Source: Chitinispirillaceae bacterium | GTDB lineage: Bacteria > Fibrobacterota > Chitinivibrionia > Chitinivibrionales > Chitinispirillaceae | NCBI GenBank assembly: GCA_016927235.1 | Contig: JAFGNB010000355.1 | Location: forward strand, 1-54,047 | DNA: 54,047 nt | Reading direction: 5' to 3' | In this document: one piece after another, positions 37,402 through 46,029 of the stretch | Position numbering within the stretch: position 1 is the first letter of the stretch | Layout of the letters: every line of letters starts with the position of its first letter | The notes under the pieces: generated by a model | Told to the model about the DNA's origin: nothing | Databases searched by the model: none | Seen by the model: only the letters and a program-made list of their open reading frames with translations | Position numbers and translations under genes: made by a program

Positions 37402-39534
37402 TCACGACTCCCATATATCTATGGCGTCAACCACCCAGCGCACACCGTTGAACATGACCGTGCTTCCCTTTGCCGTATTGAGCAAAGCTTCCGCGGCTGC
37501 GGACGTATATGAAAGTATGTTCCTTGCAGGATCCGAGTCCCAGGGGCCCAGTATCGTGAGCGTGACGGGTTCGCCCGCGCCTGCATCGGGCTGCAGGCGG
37601 ATGCGGGTTCCGATCGATATTTTTGACATGTCAACCGTGCCGGGTTCGATCGCCCTCGCCGCGACGAGTTCATCATGAAGGGTTTTGGCCCGGGAGGAAA
37701 GCAGCTCCTGCTGGCGGCGGGCCTCATGGTACTCGAAATTTTCCCGCAGATCGCCGTATTCGCGGGTCCTCTGTATTTCTCTCGAGTTCCGGGGGATATC
37801 ATCTCTGACGAGTTTCTCGTACTCCCTCCGTTTCTTATCAAGGGACTCCTTGGTTACGAACAGGAATGTCGGTCTGTTTTCATTCAGTTCCGGAAAAAGA
37901 CTGAAAAGCTTCAAGCGAACGGATTCCTTCCGGTAATCTTCGAGTTCTCTGACACGCGACAGGACGTCCAGTAGAGATCGGCCGGTTGCCGCATCGAGCG
38001 TTTCCATTGCCCGATCGACCGCCCCGCCGGGATCGAAAAGCTTGCGCAACGCCGAATGGTGCGCCTTGAATGCTTTATTTTCAATAACTCCGAGCAGCGA
38101 ACGAAGAAATCCCCAGTTCGCATGCCTGTGCAGTTCCGGCCTGTTCGACATTTCCTTGCAGAGCCAAACATAAAAACGGGGGTTCCCGGACGGGTCTGAA
38201 AATACGTGTTCGACCTCCGGAACGAGAACGTCATTCCGCCCCGTGTCTCGCAGCGACTCGTACATCAGCTTGAAAAGGGGAGCGTCGCTTTCGACCTTCA
38301 GCAAAGAACTGAAAATGATGGGCCAGTCATCCCGGGTCCGCGCAACGATTTGAACAGCTTTTCTGCGGACGACGCGGTCCTTGATTCCCGCGATGATTGC
38401 CTCCGCATCGGTGCGGGAAAGCAGTTCATCGGCGGTAAAAAACATTGCCATACCGCTGCATGGCGACAGATCTGCAATAGTCAATGCTATTTCAAGGGCG
38501 AGGGAGGGGTCGGATTGCAGCGTGACTGACGCTTCTTTGGCCAACGCCTGCGCCATTTCCAAGGCTAGGGTTTCAGACCTCATGGCATGCTTTTTCAGCA
38601 TGTCGAGTTTATCACGGATCGAGGCCGCTGAAAACGCGGCCATTAAACCGGCGCTCCCTTCGGAAACCGAATCATTCCAGTTGAGCTTCGGCTTCGTCCC
38701 CGATCCTACGATCAGCCGGGAATCCTTGCGGGCGCGCGCCCACCACGCGCTCCATTGATCATCCGGCACAATGCCCGAAAGCATTTCCCGCAATTCGCTC
38801 AAGGTCACCTCGCGCCTGACGCTTGCGAAAAACTGTCGCAGCAACTCGCCCGGATCGTTGAAGGCCGTCTGACTGAGAACATCGATGTCGATAACCGTTC
38901 GTGCAAGAAAATGGCTGTTCGCAAGAGATTGGGCCAGCCGCTCCGCTTCTTCGATCCGGAACGAAATCTGTTCGCCGTTTTTCAGGACCATGCGAACGAC
39001 GCCAAGCTTTGGATTGGCCTCCCTGATTCGGGCTACTCCTTTGGAAGGCATATAAACGACCCGGCCTTCGTCATATCGCAGCCATAGTTCCAATTGCCGG
39101 AATGTATCAAGCCCTGCCGCTTCATCCATAACCTGAAAATGTTGTGCGTAGTGCTTGAAATTGGGGCTGTCGGCGTACATGGTTCTCAAATGTCCAAGCA
39201 ACAGGTCGCGGGCGTATTGACAGCCTTTCCATAATCCGAGCATCTCATGCAGGAGGAATAGTTCAGATGCAAGGTCATGACGCGCTTTCAGGCTTTCCAC
39301 ATGCAGGCCGAGGAGAGCACAGGCCCGGCCGTAATCCTGTTTCCTGATGAAGGCGCGATAAGCGGGCAGGAAGCAGGCGATGTCCTGAGGTACCGTATCA
39401 ATATACTCCATAAGAAGGTCTTCGAGCCTTGAGAGATCGCCCGAATCCAGGAGAGGCTGATATTCGGCAGATTTTTTGGGGAATGCGGGGGGATTCAGAA
39501 ACAGGCCGTTTTCCCAGTTGTATGTTTCGGGCAT
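37402..39534 (-). CDS. greA: Long GreA-type transcript cleavage factor
   Basis: A 710-residue protein whose last 154 residues (from about 557) are a full GreA/GreB domain: an antiparallel coiled coil with the catalytic tip YGDLRENFEYHEAR (Asp595 and Glu598) and a C-terminal FKBP-like domain (ISIGTRIRLQ...VTLTILGPWD). GreA inserts its tip into the RNA polymerase secondary channel and rescues backtracked complexes. The N-terminal 550 residues are helical, without a recognised name, and contain a beta-rich piece near 175-200 (RIREANPKLGVVRMVLK). Chlamydial GreA proteins have a similar long form. The promoter at 39574-39602 lies upstream. Confidence 0.85.
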   Translation of the reverse strand: MPETYNWENGLFLNPPAFPKKSAEYQPLLDSGDLSRLEDLLMEYIDTVPQDIACFLPAYRAFIRKQDYGRACALLGLHVESLKARHDLASELFLLHEMLGLWKGCQYARDLLLGHLRTMYADSPNFKHYAQHFQVMDEAAGLDTFRQLELWLRYDEGRVVYMPSKGVARIREANPKLGVVRMVLKNGEQISFRIEEAERLAQSLANSHFLARTVIDIDVLSQTAFNDPGELLRQFFASVRREVTLSELREMLSGIVPDDQWSAWWARARKDSRLIVGSGTKPKLNWNDSVSEGSAGLMAAFSAASIRDKLDMLKKHAMRSETLALEMAQALAKEASVTLQSDPSLALEIALTIADLSPCSGMAMFFTADELLSRTDAEAIIAGIKDRVVRRKAVQIVARTRDDWPIIFSSLLKVESDAPLFKLMYESLRDTGRNDVLVPEVEHVFSDPSGNPRFYVWLCKEMSNRPELHRHANWGFLRSLLGVIENKAFKAHHSALRKLFDPGGAVDRAMETLDAATGRSLLDVLSRVRELEDYRKESVRLKLFSLFPELNENRPTFLFVTKESLDKKRREYEKLVRDDIPRNSREIQRTREYGDLRENFEYHEARRQQELLSSRAKTLHDELVAARAIEPGTVDMSKISIGTRIRLQPDAGAGEPVTLTILGPWDSDPARNILSYTSAAAEALLNTAKGSTVMFNGVRWVVDAIDIWES

Positions 39535-39573
39535 TTACCGTCTTCTTTCGTGCGATTGCATGGCGTATCGTGT

Positions 39574-39602
39574 ATTAAAGCGGCGTATTGTCCGCATGTA
39601 AA
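39574..39602 (-). promoter_or_regulatory. Promoter for the long greA
   Basis: On the minus strand TTTACA (39602-39597) and TTTAAT (39579-39574) are separated by 17 bases, each matching five of six consensus positions. It points at the start codon at 39534. Confidence 0.6.
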
Positions 39603-39654
39603 AAAAGTGCTTCGTTTCGTGCGATAATCGACGATTCAAAAAACGCAACACCCC

Positions 39655-40734
39655 TTACCCGAACACCGCGGTCAGCACCGAACGGACAACGCCCTCGGGT
39701 ATATCGTTCCGGACGACCGAACTGCCGGGAATAGTCGGCAGCACCAGATGCAATTTTCCCTGCGCGATTTTCTTATCGGTAAACATCATTTCGTAGAGAC
39801 GTTGCGGATCGGGTTTTTCCGGGAGCGGCGGCTTAGGCATGATTTTGACGATCGCATCATAGTCGTCCGTCATTTCGCCATTGATCGATCCGCCCTGCCT
39901 TGAACAGGTGATCGCGCAGCGCATTCCCCACCAGACCGCCTCGCCGTGCAGGACCTTCTCGAAATTGCAATATCGTTCGAGCGCATGGGCGAAGGTGTGG
40001 CCGAAGTTAAGCGTCGCCCGAAGGCCGCTCGTTTCGCACTCGTCTTTCTCGACGACGCCCGCCTTGACCGCAATACTGCGGCGTATACCGTCGAGCAGCA
40101 CGGGCATCTCCTTCGCCGCCATTGCGGTGTGGTTGGCGAGCACAAACTCGAACATCTCCCTGCCGCCGATAAAGGCGTTTTTGAAAAGTTCAGCGTAGCC
40201 GCTGACGAATTCCCGGTCGGGCAGTGTTGACAGGAAGGAGGTGTCGATGTACACCAGTTTCGGCTGATGGAACGCGCCGATGAGATTCTTGCCGAGCGGA
40301 TGGTCGACGGCAGTCTTCCCTCCCACGCTCGAATCGACCATGGCGAGCAGGGTGGTGGGAATCTGTACATACCCGACGCCGCGTAAAAAAGAGGCCGCGG
40401 CGAATCCGGCGACGTCGCCGACCACCCCGCCGCCAAGGGCGATCACGATGCTCGACCGCTCGAGCTTCGATGTGAGAAGAACATCGAGGATGCCGCTCCA
40501 GGTTTCAATCGTCTTGTACCGCTCGCCGTCGGGCATTTCGTATACGACGCAGCCGAGCGCCTCTTTCCATTCGGTAATAAGACCGCGATAAAGCGCTGCA
40601 AGGACCGTGTTGGTGACCAGCGCGAAACGGCTCTTCGGAAAGGCGTTTTTCAGTGCCGACGGCAACGTTTGCGCCGTCCCGTTTTCGAGGATGATGGGAT
40701 AGGACCGCGGGCCGAGATTTACCGATAATTGCAT
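39655..40734 (-). CDS. aroB: 3-Dehydroquinate synthase
   Basis: A 359-residue NAD- and zinc-dependent enzyme that cyclises DAHP to 3-dehydroquinate. Motifs include the NAD-binding ALGGGVVGDVAGFAA, PTTLLAMVDSSVGGKTAVDH, the GKNLIGAFHQP segment, ELFKNAFIGG, and the zinc-site NFGHTFAHALE and HGEAVWWGM. The length is normal. Its AAGGAG ribosome site lies in the last codons of aroA, and only three bases separate the aroA stop from this ATG, so the two are co-translated. Confidence 0.97.
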   Translation of the reverse strand: MQLSVNLGPRSYPIILENGTAQTLPSALKNAFPKSRFALVTNTVLAALYRGLITEWKEALGCVVYEMPDGERYKTIETWSGILDVLLTSKLERSSIVIALGGGVVGDVAGFAAASFLRGVGYVQIPTTLLAMVDSSVGGKTAVDHPLGKNLIGAFHQPKLVYIDTSFLSTLPDREFVSGYAELFKNAFIGGREMFEFVLANHTAMAAKEMPVLLDGIRRSIAVKAGVVEKDECETSGLRATLNFGHTFAHALERYCNFEKVLHGEAVWWGMRCAITCSRQGGSINGEMTDDYDAIVKIMPKPPLPEKPDPQRLYEMMFTDKKIAQGKLHLVLPTIPGSSVVRNDIPEGVVRSVLTAVFG

Positions 40735-40737
40735 TCA

Positions 40738-42021
40738 TTACTCCTTAACGATTTCCATGTCGGCGCCGAGCGCCCTGAAATCGTCGACGAACGACGGGTA
40801 GGTGACCGCGGCGGCCTCGGCGGTATCGATGACCGTCTCACCCTTTGCGACGCATCCGGCAAGCGCAAGCGCCATTACCACCCGGTGGTCGTCGCGTCCG
40901 GAAACCCTGGCGCCGCGCAGGTCGCTTTTTCGGATAATGAGGCCGTCGGCGGTCTCCGTGACGGTCGCTCCCATTTTCGTCAACTCTTCGCGCATGACGA
41001 CGATGCGGTCGGTTTCCTTGATGCGCGCATGGCCCACATTGACGATCCGCGTCTCGCCCTCCAGCGCGCAGGCAAGCACCGAAATCGCCGGCAGAGCATC
41101 GGGCATGGGGTTGAGGTCCATAACGCCGGCTTTGAGCGTTCCCCCGGTGCTGACCGTGACGCCTTCGGCGGCATGGGTAACCGTCGCTCCGGCAGTTTCC
41201 AACAGGGTAAAAACGCCTTTATCGCCCTGGGGATCGGTAAAATCGAGGCCTTGCAGGGTGACCGGCCCGCCGGTGAGCGCCGCTCCCACCACGGCAAATG
41301 TGGCGGATGAAAAATCCGCCGGTACCGTCATGTCGAACGGCCGATACGATTGGTTTCCGGGTATATGGAACTTGGTGTAATCGGCGTTATGTTCGAGTTG
41401 TATACCCTGTTTCTCGAGCCACCAGAGCGACAACCGGACATAGGGAACCTCCTGCAGATTGATCACCGTAAAATCGGTAGCTCCGCCTTTAATCAACGGA
41501 CAAGAAAAAAGAAGGCTCGAGACGTACTGCGACGATACGCCGTTTACCGTCGTTGTGCCGCCTTTAAGAGGTCCTGAAATGGTAAAGGGGAGATCGCCGG
41601 TTTTCCGTTCGCGCTCATAGCGCGCTCCGAGCGGCACCAGGGCATCGAGCAGATATTTGAAGGGACGCGAACGCAATGAATTGTCGCCGTCGAATTTCCG
41701 CCTGCGCGAACCAAGCGCCGCGGCGGAGGTGAAAAGGTTCGTGCTGGTGCCGCTGTTTCCCATGTCGAAAAAGTCGCTGCCGCCGTTGTAACTGTCGCCG
41801 CGGCCGGCAACGGCAACGACATCTCCCTCGGATGATGTTTTCGCGCCGAGATTGCGGGCAGCGCCCAGCGCCGAGGCGCCATCGCCGGTTAAAAGCGGTC
41901 TGCGCACCGTCGATGTTCCGGAGGCGAGCGTGCCGATCAGAAGCGCCCTGATGGTGTGCGATTTTGACGACGGAATGGTTATCGAACCTTTCAGCGAAGA
42001 CGGATGGACGATCAATTTCAT
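40738..42021 (-). CDS. aroA: EPSP synthase (3-phosphoshikimate 1-carboxyvinyltransferase)
   Basis: A 427-residue enzyme that joins shikimate 3-phosphate and PEP. Present are the N-terminal lysine segment PSSKSHTIRALLIG, the GNSGTSTNLF loop, the Arg of LRSRPFKYLLDAL, KETDRIVVMREELTKMG and DDHRVVMALALAG. The GNSGTSTN loop departs from the usual GNAGTAMRP wording, with Asn where Arg is common, so this belongs to a less typical branch. The start has AAAGGAG about 11 bases upstream. It is the first gene of an aroA-aroB pair. Confidence 0.95.
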   Translation of the reverse strand: MKLIVHPSSLKGSITIPSSKSHTIRALLIGTLASGTSTVRRPLLTGDGASALGAARNLGAKTSSEGDVVAVAGRGDSYNGGSDFFDMGNSGTSTNLFTSAAALGSRRRKFDGDNSLRSRPFKYLLDALVPLGARYERERKTGDLPFTISGPLKGGTTTVNGVSSQYVSSLLFSCPLIKGGATDFTVINLQEVPYVRLSLWWLEKQGIQLEHNADYTKFHIPGNQSYRPFDMTVPADFSSATFAVVGAALTGGPVTLQGLDFTDPQGDKGVFTLLETAGATVTHAAEGVTVSTGGTLKAGVMDLNPMPDALPAISVLACALEGETRIVNVGHARIKETDRIVVMREELTKMGATVTETADGLIIRKSDLRGARVSGRDDHRVVMALALAGCVAKGETVIDTAEAAAVTYPSFVDDFRALGADMEIVKE

Positions 42022-42114
42022 GGGAGACTCCGCTCCTTTGATTAAGTGACTGCGATTCTGTGATAAAAAAATATGTTCCGGATGATGGAGGGGGAATGGT
42101 CGCCTTCACACTGC

Positions 42115-43041
42115 TTATGGCGTCGCTTCGGTGAGGAACGCTTTAACCCGGTTGCGCCCGCCGTTTTTCGCCCGGTAAAGCGCCACATCGGCCTCTTCAA
42201 GCATGTCCTGCGCCGTTTCGATGTCGTCGCGGTACATCGTGACGCCGAGCGAGGCGCTCAGACGGCCGTTGGGCAGCAGCTGTTCGTTTACAAAACGGTA
42301 ATCGTAGATCGCCTGCCGGATGTGCTCGGCGGATTTAAGCGCGAGATTGATCGGCTGGGCATTGAGCAGGACGGCAAACTCCTCGCCCCCGTAACGGCAG
42401 ACGGTGTCGTCCTTGCTGCACACCGCATTCAGAATGCGTACGGTCTCGATAAGGGCGATATCCCCTTGGATGTGGCCGTTGAGGTCGTTGTAAATCTTGA
42501 AATGGTCGAGGTCGAGCATGATCAGCGAGAAAATTCTGCCCATAGTGCGCGCCTGCAGGAACAGTCTCCTGAATTCATCGTCGAAGAAATGGCGGTTATA
42601 CGCCTTTGTCAAGTCATCGACGAGCGCCCGGCTCGCGGTGTCGACATACTCGTGCACATCGACGATTTTGGGATTGATGACCTTTTTCTTGATGTTGGTG
42701 TAATAATCGAGCGTCGCCACGTGAATACCCACGTTACGTCCCAGTCGTTCGCTGAGCAGATACTTGTGTTTTAGAATGTCGCGCCAGTCGCGCTGCGCTT
42801 CCATCTCGGGAAGCCTGATCTGGATGATGGCAAAAATAAGATCGCGATAATAGGTGCCCGGTTTCTTTCCGATCGAATCAAGGAGGTGTTCGTCGTCCTG
42901 AATATGATCGACAATATCCCCGCTTACCCGTTCGATCAAACGGCGGTTGGTGAGATTTTTTAAATTATCAATATCGGAAATGTTGAGATTGGTATCCTCA
43001 AGATCGCTCAATTGAGCTTCATTCGGTTCTAATTGTTCCAT
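42115..43041 (-). CDS. Soluble GGDEF-domain diguanylate cyclase
   Basis: A 308-residue protein with no TM helix. The N-terminal 135 residues are acidic and helical, of unknown type. The GGDEF domain follows: DDLTKAYNRHFFDDEF, IFSLIMLDLDHFKIYNDLNGH, the active site GGEEF at 218-222, and LSASLGVTMY. All residues for making cyclic di-GMP from two GTP look intact. The inhibitory I-site RxxD is missing, since Ser stands at the Arg position, so product feedback at that site is not expected. It is divergent from the XRE-cupin gene. No good ribosome site precedes the ATG. Confidence 0.92.
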   Translation of the reverse strand: MEQLEPNEAQLSDLEDTNLNISDIDNLKNLTNRRLIERVSGDIVDHIQDDEHLLDSIGKKPGTYYRDLIFAIIQIRLPEMEAQRDWRDILKHKYLLSERLGRNVGIHVATLDYYTNIKKKVINPKIVDVHEYVDTASRALVDDLTKAYNRHFFDDEFRRLFLQARTMGRIFSLIMLDLDHFKIYNDLNGHIQGDIALIETVRILNAVCSKDDTVCRYGGEEFAVLLNAQPINLALKSAEHIRQAIYDYRFVNEQLLPNGRLSASLGVTMYRDDIETAQDMLEEADVALYRAKNGGRNRVKAFLTEATP

Positions 43042-43178
43042 ATGTTTACTCGTATATTATTATCTTCTGTCAGCGGAACGCACACCCGTCTGTTATATAT
43101 GCAAATATACGATGTATTAAATAAAGGGTAATCAAAAAATTAAAATAGTTTGTGAAAACCATTTTATTAAAAAAATCC

Positions 43179-43207
43179 TTGCCTATACCGTGAACACGAT
43201 TTATTAT
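43179..43207 (+). promoter_or_regulatory. Promoter giving a probably leaderless XRE-cupin mRNA
   Basis: TTGCCT (43179-43184) and TATTAT (43202-43207) are 17 bases apart. The start codon ATG is at 43215, seven bases past the -10, where transcription should begin. There is no Shine-Dalgarno sequence in between. Confidence 0.55.
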
Positions 43208-43214
43208 TACTGTA

Positions 43215-43823
43215 ATGGATACAGTGATTCTTAAAGGCGTTGTACCGAAAATAGGCCGTATTTTGCGGATCTATCGGGAAAAAACCGGTAAAAAACAGGG
43301 CGAAATTGCCCGAAAGGCGGGAATCTCGGTCAGTATGCTCAGCCAGATCGAGCGGGGGATTGTGTCTCCGTCGATCGATACGTTGATGGCCGTCTGCAGG
43401 GTGTTGAGCCTCGATCCGCCGGAGCTCTTCAAGAGAGTCTCTTCGGATTCGCCGGTACGGGTCCACCATCGCGGAGAACGATTACGGAATGAAATTGACG
43501 GCGTGAGGTATGAGCGGCTCATGACCAGCATTCATCCGGCATATCAGGCGGAGCTCTTTCTCATTGAAGTTGAGCCGGGGAAGAGCACCACCTTTCGTAA
43601 CGGCGGACATGAGGGGGCGGAGATGGGATACGTGGCGGCAGGCGAGGCACTATTGACGATAGATTCGGTCGAATACCCTATCGGCGAAGGCGACAGCGTT
43701 TATTTCAACGCACACCTGCCGCACCAGCTCTCAAACCGGAGTAGCCGGACCTTTAGGGCACTATGGAGCATTTCACCGCCGCATGTCGATTTTCTGGAAA
43801 CGATGGAAACCGCCGAAGACTGA
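43215..43823 (+). CDS. XRE-type regulator with cupin domain
   Basis: A 202-residue regulator with an N-terminal HTH_3 domain (IGRILRIYREKTGKKQGEIA, then AGISVSMLSQIERGIVSPSI) and a C-terminal cupin barrel (IEVEPGKSTTFRNGGHEGAEMGYV, then GDSVYFNAHLPHQLSN). Such proteins are DNA-binding repressors whose cupin senses a small ligand, often in amino-acid or polyamine metabolism. It lies 42 bases before leuC in the same direction, so it may control leuCD or itself. The mRNA appears leaderless. Confidence 0.92.
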   Translation: MDTVILKGVVPKIGRILRIYREKTGKKQGEIARKAGISVSMLSQIERGIVSPSIDTLMAVCRVLSLDPPELFKRVSSDSPVRVHHRGERLRNEIDGVRYERLMTSIHPAYQAELFLIEVEPGKSTTFRNGGHEGAEMGYVAAGEALLTIDSVEYPIGEGDSVYFNAHLPHQLSNRSSRTFRALWSISPPHVDFLETMETAED

Positions 43824-43865
43824 TCGATGGATGCCGTTGTATCCGACATAAGCGAAAGGAACCGT

Positions 43866-45152
43866 ATGGGAAAGACAATCACCGAAAAAATATTCGAAGC
43901 GCACCTGCGCGACGAGCCGTTCGCAGGAACGAACGTCCTCTCGATTGATGTTGTCATGTGCCATGAGATCACCACACCGACTGCCATTGCCGATCTGCAG
44001 CGGCGCGGGAAGGACCGGGTGTTTGATCCGTCAAAAATCAAGGCGGTCATCGATCATGTGACGCCCGCGAAGGATTCCCAGAGCGCCATGCAGGCGAAGG
44101 TGATGCGCCGGTGGGCCGCCCGGCACAAGCTGCCTGATTTTTTCGATGTTGGACGCAACGGTGTCTGTCACGCCCTGTTCCCGGAAAAAGGTTTTATCAG
44201 ACCAGGCTACACCGTGATCATGGGAGACAGCCATACCTGTACGCACGGCGCCTTCGGCGCTTTCGCCGCCGGGGTGGGCACCACCGACCTCGAGGTCGGC
44301 ATTCTCAAAGGAGTATGCGCGTTCCGCCGGCCGAAAAGCATACGGGTCAGCCTCAACGGCACGATGCAACGCGGCGTCTTTGCCAAAGACGTCATCTTGA
44401 CAGTAATAAAAACGCTCACGGTCAACGGCGCCGCCGACCGGGTAATCGAGTTTCGTGGCGGGGCGGTCGACGCCATGTCGATGGAGGAGCGCATGACCCT
44501 CTCTAACATGGCGATCGAAGCGGGCGGTACCTGCGGCATCTGCATGCCCGATGCGGTAACGGCCGATTACCTCTGGTCCTTCATTGCCGGCCTTTACGCG
44601 TCGAAAGAAGCTGCGGTGAATGATTTCAAACGGTGGCGCTCCGATCCCGATGCGGCATACGAAAAAACGGTCGAGATTGACGTGAACGCCATTGAGCCGT
44701 CGGCAACCTTCGGATACAAGCCGGATCAGGTGAAATCGCTGCGTGAGATGAAGGACGTCGCTATCGACCAGGTGTACATCGGCAGCTGCACCAACGGACG
44801 GATAAGCGACCTGCGCGCCGCAGCGGCAGTCGTCAAGGGAACCGCGCTCGCCGCGGGGGTGAGGGGCATCGTGGTGCCGGCGACGCCGCTTGTCTACCGG
44901 CAGGCGATGGACGAGGGCCTGCTGGCGGTGTTTATGGAAGCCGGCTACTGCATCGCAAACCCCACCTGCGGGGCCTGTCTCGGCATGTCGACCGGTGTCC
45001 TTGCCGAAGGGGAAGTGTGCGCCTCCACCACGAACCGCAACTTCAACGGTCGCATGGGCAGGGGCGGCATGGTGCACCTGATGAGCCCGGCGGCGGCGGC
45101 CGCAAGCGGCATACGCGGAAAACTGACCGATCCGCGGGAGGTGATGAGCTAG
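43866..45152 (+). CDS. leuC: 3-Isopropylmalate dehydratase, large subunit
   Basis: A 428-residue aconitase-family large subunit. It carries GDSHTCTHGAFGAFAAGVGTT, the cluster-binding cysteines of IGSCTNGR and NPTCGACLG, and TTNRNFNGRMG. The two-subunit arrangement with the gene at 45291 and the length point to the HacA/LeuC type of about 420 residues, which is found for isopropylmalate isomerases but also for homoaconitases. Leucine synthesis is the simplest reading; the sequence alone does not decide the substrate. I chose ATG 43866, five bases after GAAAGGA; an upstream ATG at 43827 has no ribosome site. Confidence 0.9.
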   Translation: MGKTITEKIFEAHLRDEPFAGTNVLSIDVVMCHEITTPTAIADLQRRGKDRVFDPSKIKAVIDHVTPAKDSQSAMQAKVMRRWAARHKLPDFFDVGRNGVCHALFPEKGFIRPGYTVIMGDSHTCTHGAFGAFAAGVGTTDLEVGILKGVCAFRRPKSIRVSLNGTMQRGVFAKDVILTVIKTLTVNGAADRVIEFRGGAVDAMSMEERMTLSNMAIEAGGTCGICMPDAVTADYLWSFIAGLYASKEAAVNDFKRWRSDPDAAYEKTVEIDVNAIEPSATFGYKPDQVKSLREMKDVAIDQVYIGSCTNGRISDLRAAAAVVKGTALAAGVRGIVVPATPLVYRQAMDEGLLAVFMEAGYCIANPTCGACLGMSTGVLAEGEVCASTTNRNFNGRMGRGGMVHLMSPAAAAASGIRGKLTDPREVMS

Positions 45153-45220
45153 GAGAAAGAGAGGCGACGGTAAATGCATTTTACCTTATTCCTTTTCTTA
45201 ACCCCCATCCCTGCCCTCTT

Positions 45221-45230
45221 CCGTTAACGG
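45221..45230. repeat. Palindrome between leuC and leuD
   Basis: CCGTTAACGG is a perfect palindrome that extends imperfectly (CTTCC on the left, GGAAAG on the right), followed by an A-rich stretch. It lies in the 138-base leuC-leuD gap and may form a hairpin that tunes leuD expression. Confidence 0.3.
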
Positions 45231-45290
45231 GGGAAAGAAAAAAATGCAACGCTGCACGATACTTCAATACGATTAATGAAAGGATATACC

Positions 45291-45818
45291 ATGAAAACAT
45301 TCGGCGGTCCGGTGCTGTTTCTCGACCGGTCGGACATCAATACCGATGAAATCATTCCGGCGAAATATCTCACCGAAATGGATAAGGAGGCGCTTGGGCC
45401 CCATCTGCTTGAAGATCTGAAGCTGGAGGGGTTCTCCGTCAACGGCTCGTGGCGCGGCAGCGCGCGCGTTGCGGTGACCCGCGCCAATTTCGGCTGCGGC
45501 TCTTCGCGCGAACACGCCCCCTGGGCGCTTGAAGTGAACGGGATCACCTGCGTCGTCGCCGAGAGCTGCGCCCGCATCTTTCGTCAGAACATGTTCAACG
45601 GCGGCATGCTCGCGATCGAGCTGGGCAAAGCCACAATCGAAGAGCTTTTTTCCATTGCAAAAAACGGGACGGTAGAATGTTTGGTTGACCTCGATGCGAA
45701 AAAACTCGATTTTTCATGGAAAGACGGATCGGAGAATTTCCCGTTCTCATTGACGCAATTCGACGAGGCGCTTGTGCGCGCCGGCGGCTGGGTTGAGTTT
45801 GCCGATGCACGGTATTGA
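45291..45818 (+). CDS. leuD: 3-Isopropylmalate dehydratase, small subunit
   Basis: A 175-residue swivel-domain subunit that partners with LeuC. The DINTDEIIPAKYL opening and FGCGSSREHAPWAL motif are diagnostic, and NMFNGGMLAIEL closes the substrate-site region. The start at 45291 has AAAGGA six bases upstream; an ATG 15 bases earlier would overlap that site. The dehydratase interconverts 2- and 3-isopropylmalate through isopropylmaleate. Confidence 0.92.
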   Translation: MKTFGGPVLFLDRSDINTDEIIPAKYLTEMDKEALGPHLLEDLKLEGFSVNGSWRGSARVAVTRANFGCGSSREHAPWALEVNGITCVVAESCARIFRQNMFNGGMLAIELGKATIEELFSIAKNGTVECLVDLDAKKLDFSWKDGSENFPFSLTQFDEALVRAGGWVEFADARY

Positions 45819-45962
45819 CATCGCGGCAGGTTTGTCCGACAATCGTTAAGCCGCCAATGTTTTCTCAGCCCGCGGTCAATTTTTCGCCCCGTGCTTCAGC
45901 GTTCCGGCAGGTGCTGAGCGGTGTGCTCCATCGCAGCCCCTTTCCCCTCCGGCAAATCCTCC

Positions 45963-45992
45963 TTGCATCCCGGAGGGACATGAAACTATACT
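45963..45992 (+). promoter_or_regulatory. Promoter for the SGNH esterase gene
   Basis: TTGCAT (45963-45968) and TATACT (45987-45992) are spaced by 18 bases, and the start codon follows about 31 bases after the expected start of transcription. The rest of the 45819-46029 gap shows nothing I can name. Confidence 0.45.
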
Positions 45993-46029
45993 CTGATTCA
46001 CCCTATTATCATACTTCGAAAAGAGCCGC

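Noticed and set aside
44031-45179. A 382-codon minus-strand frame opposite leuC
   Set aside because: It is the shadow of a conserved aconitase-family gene.
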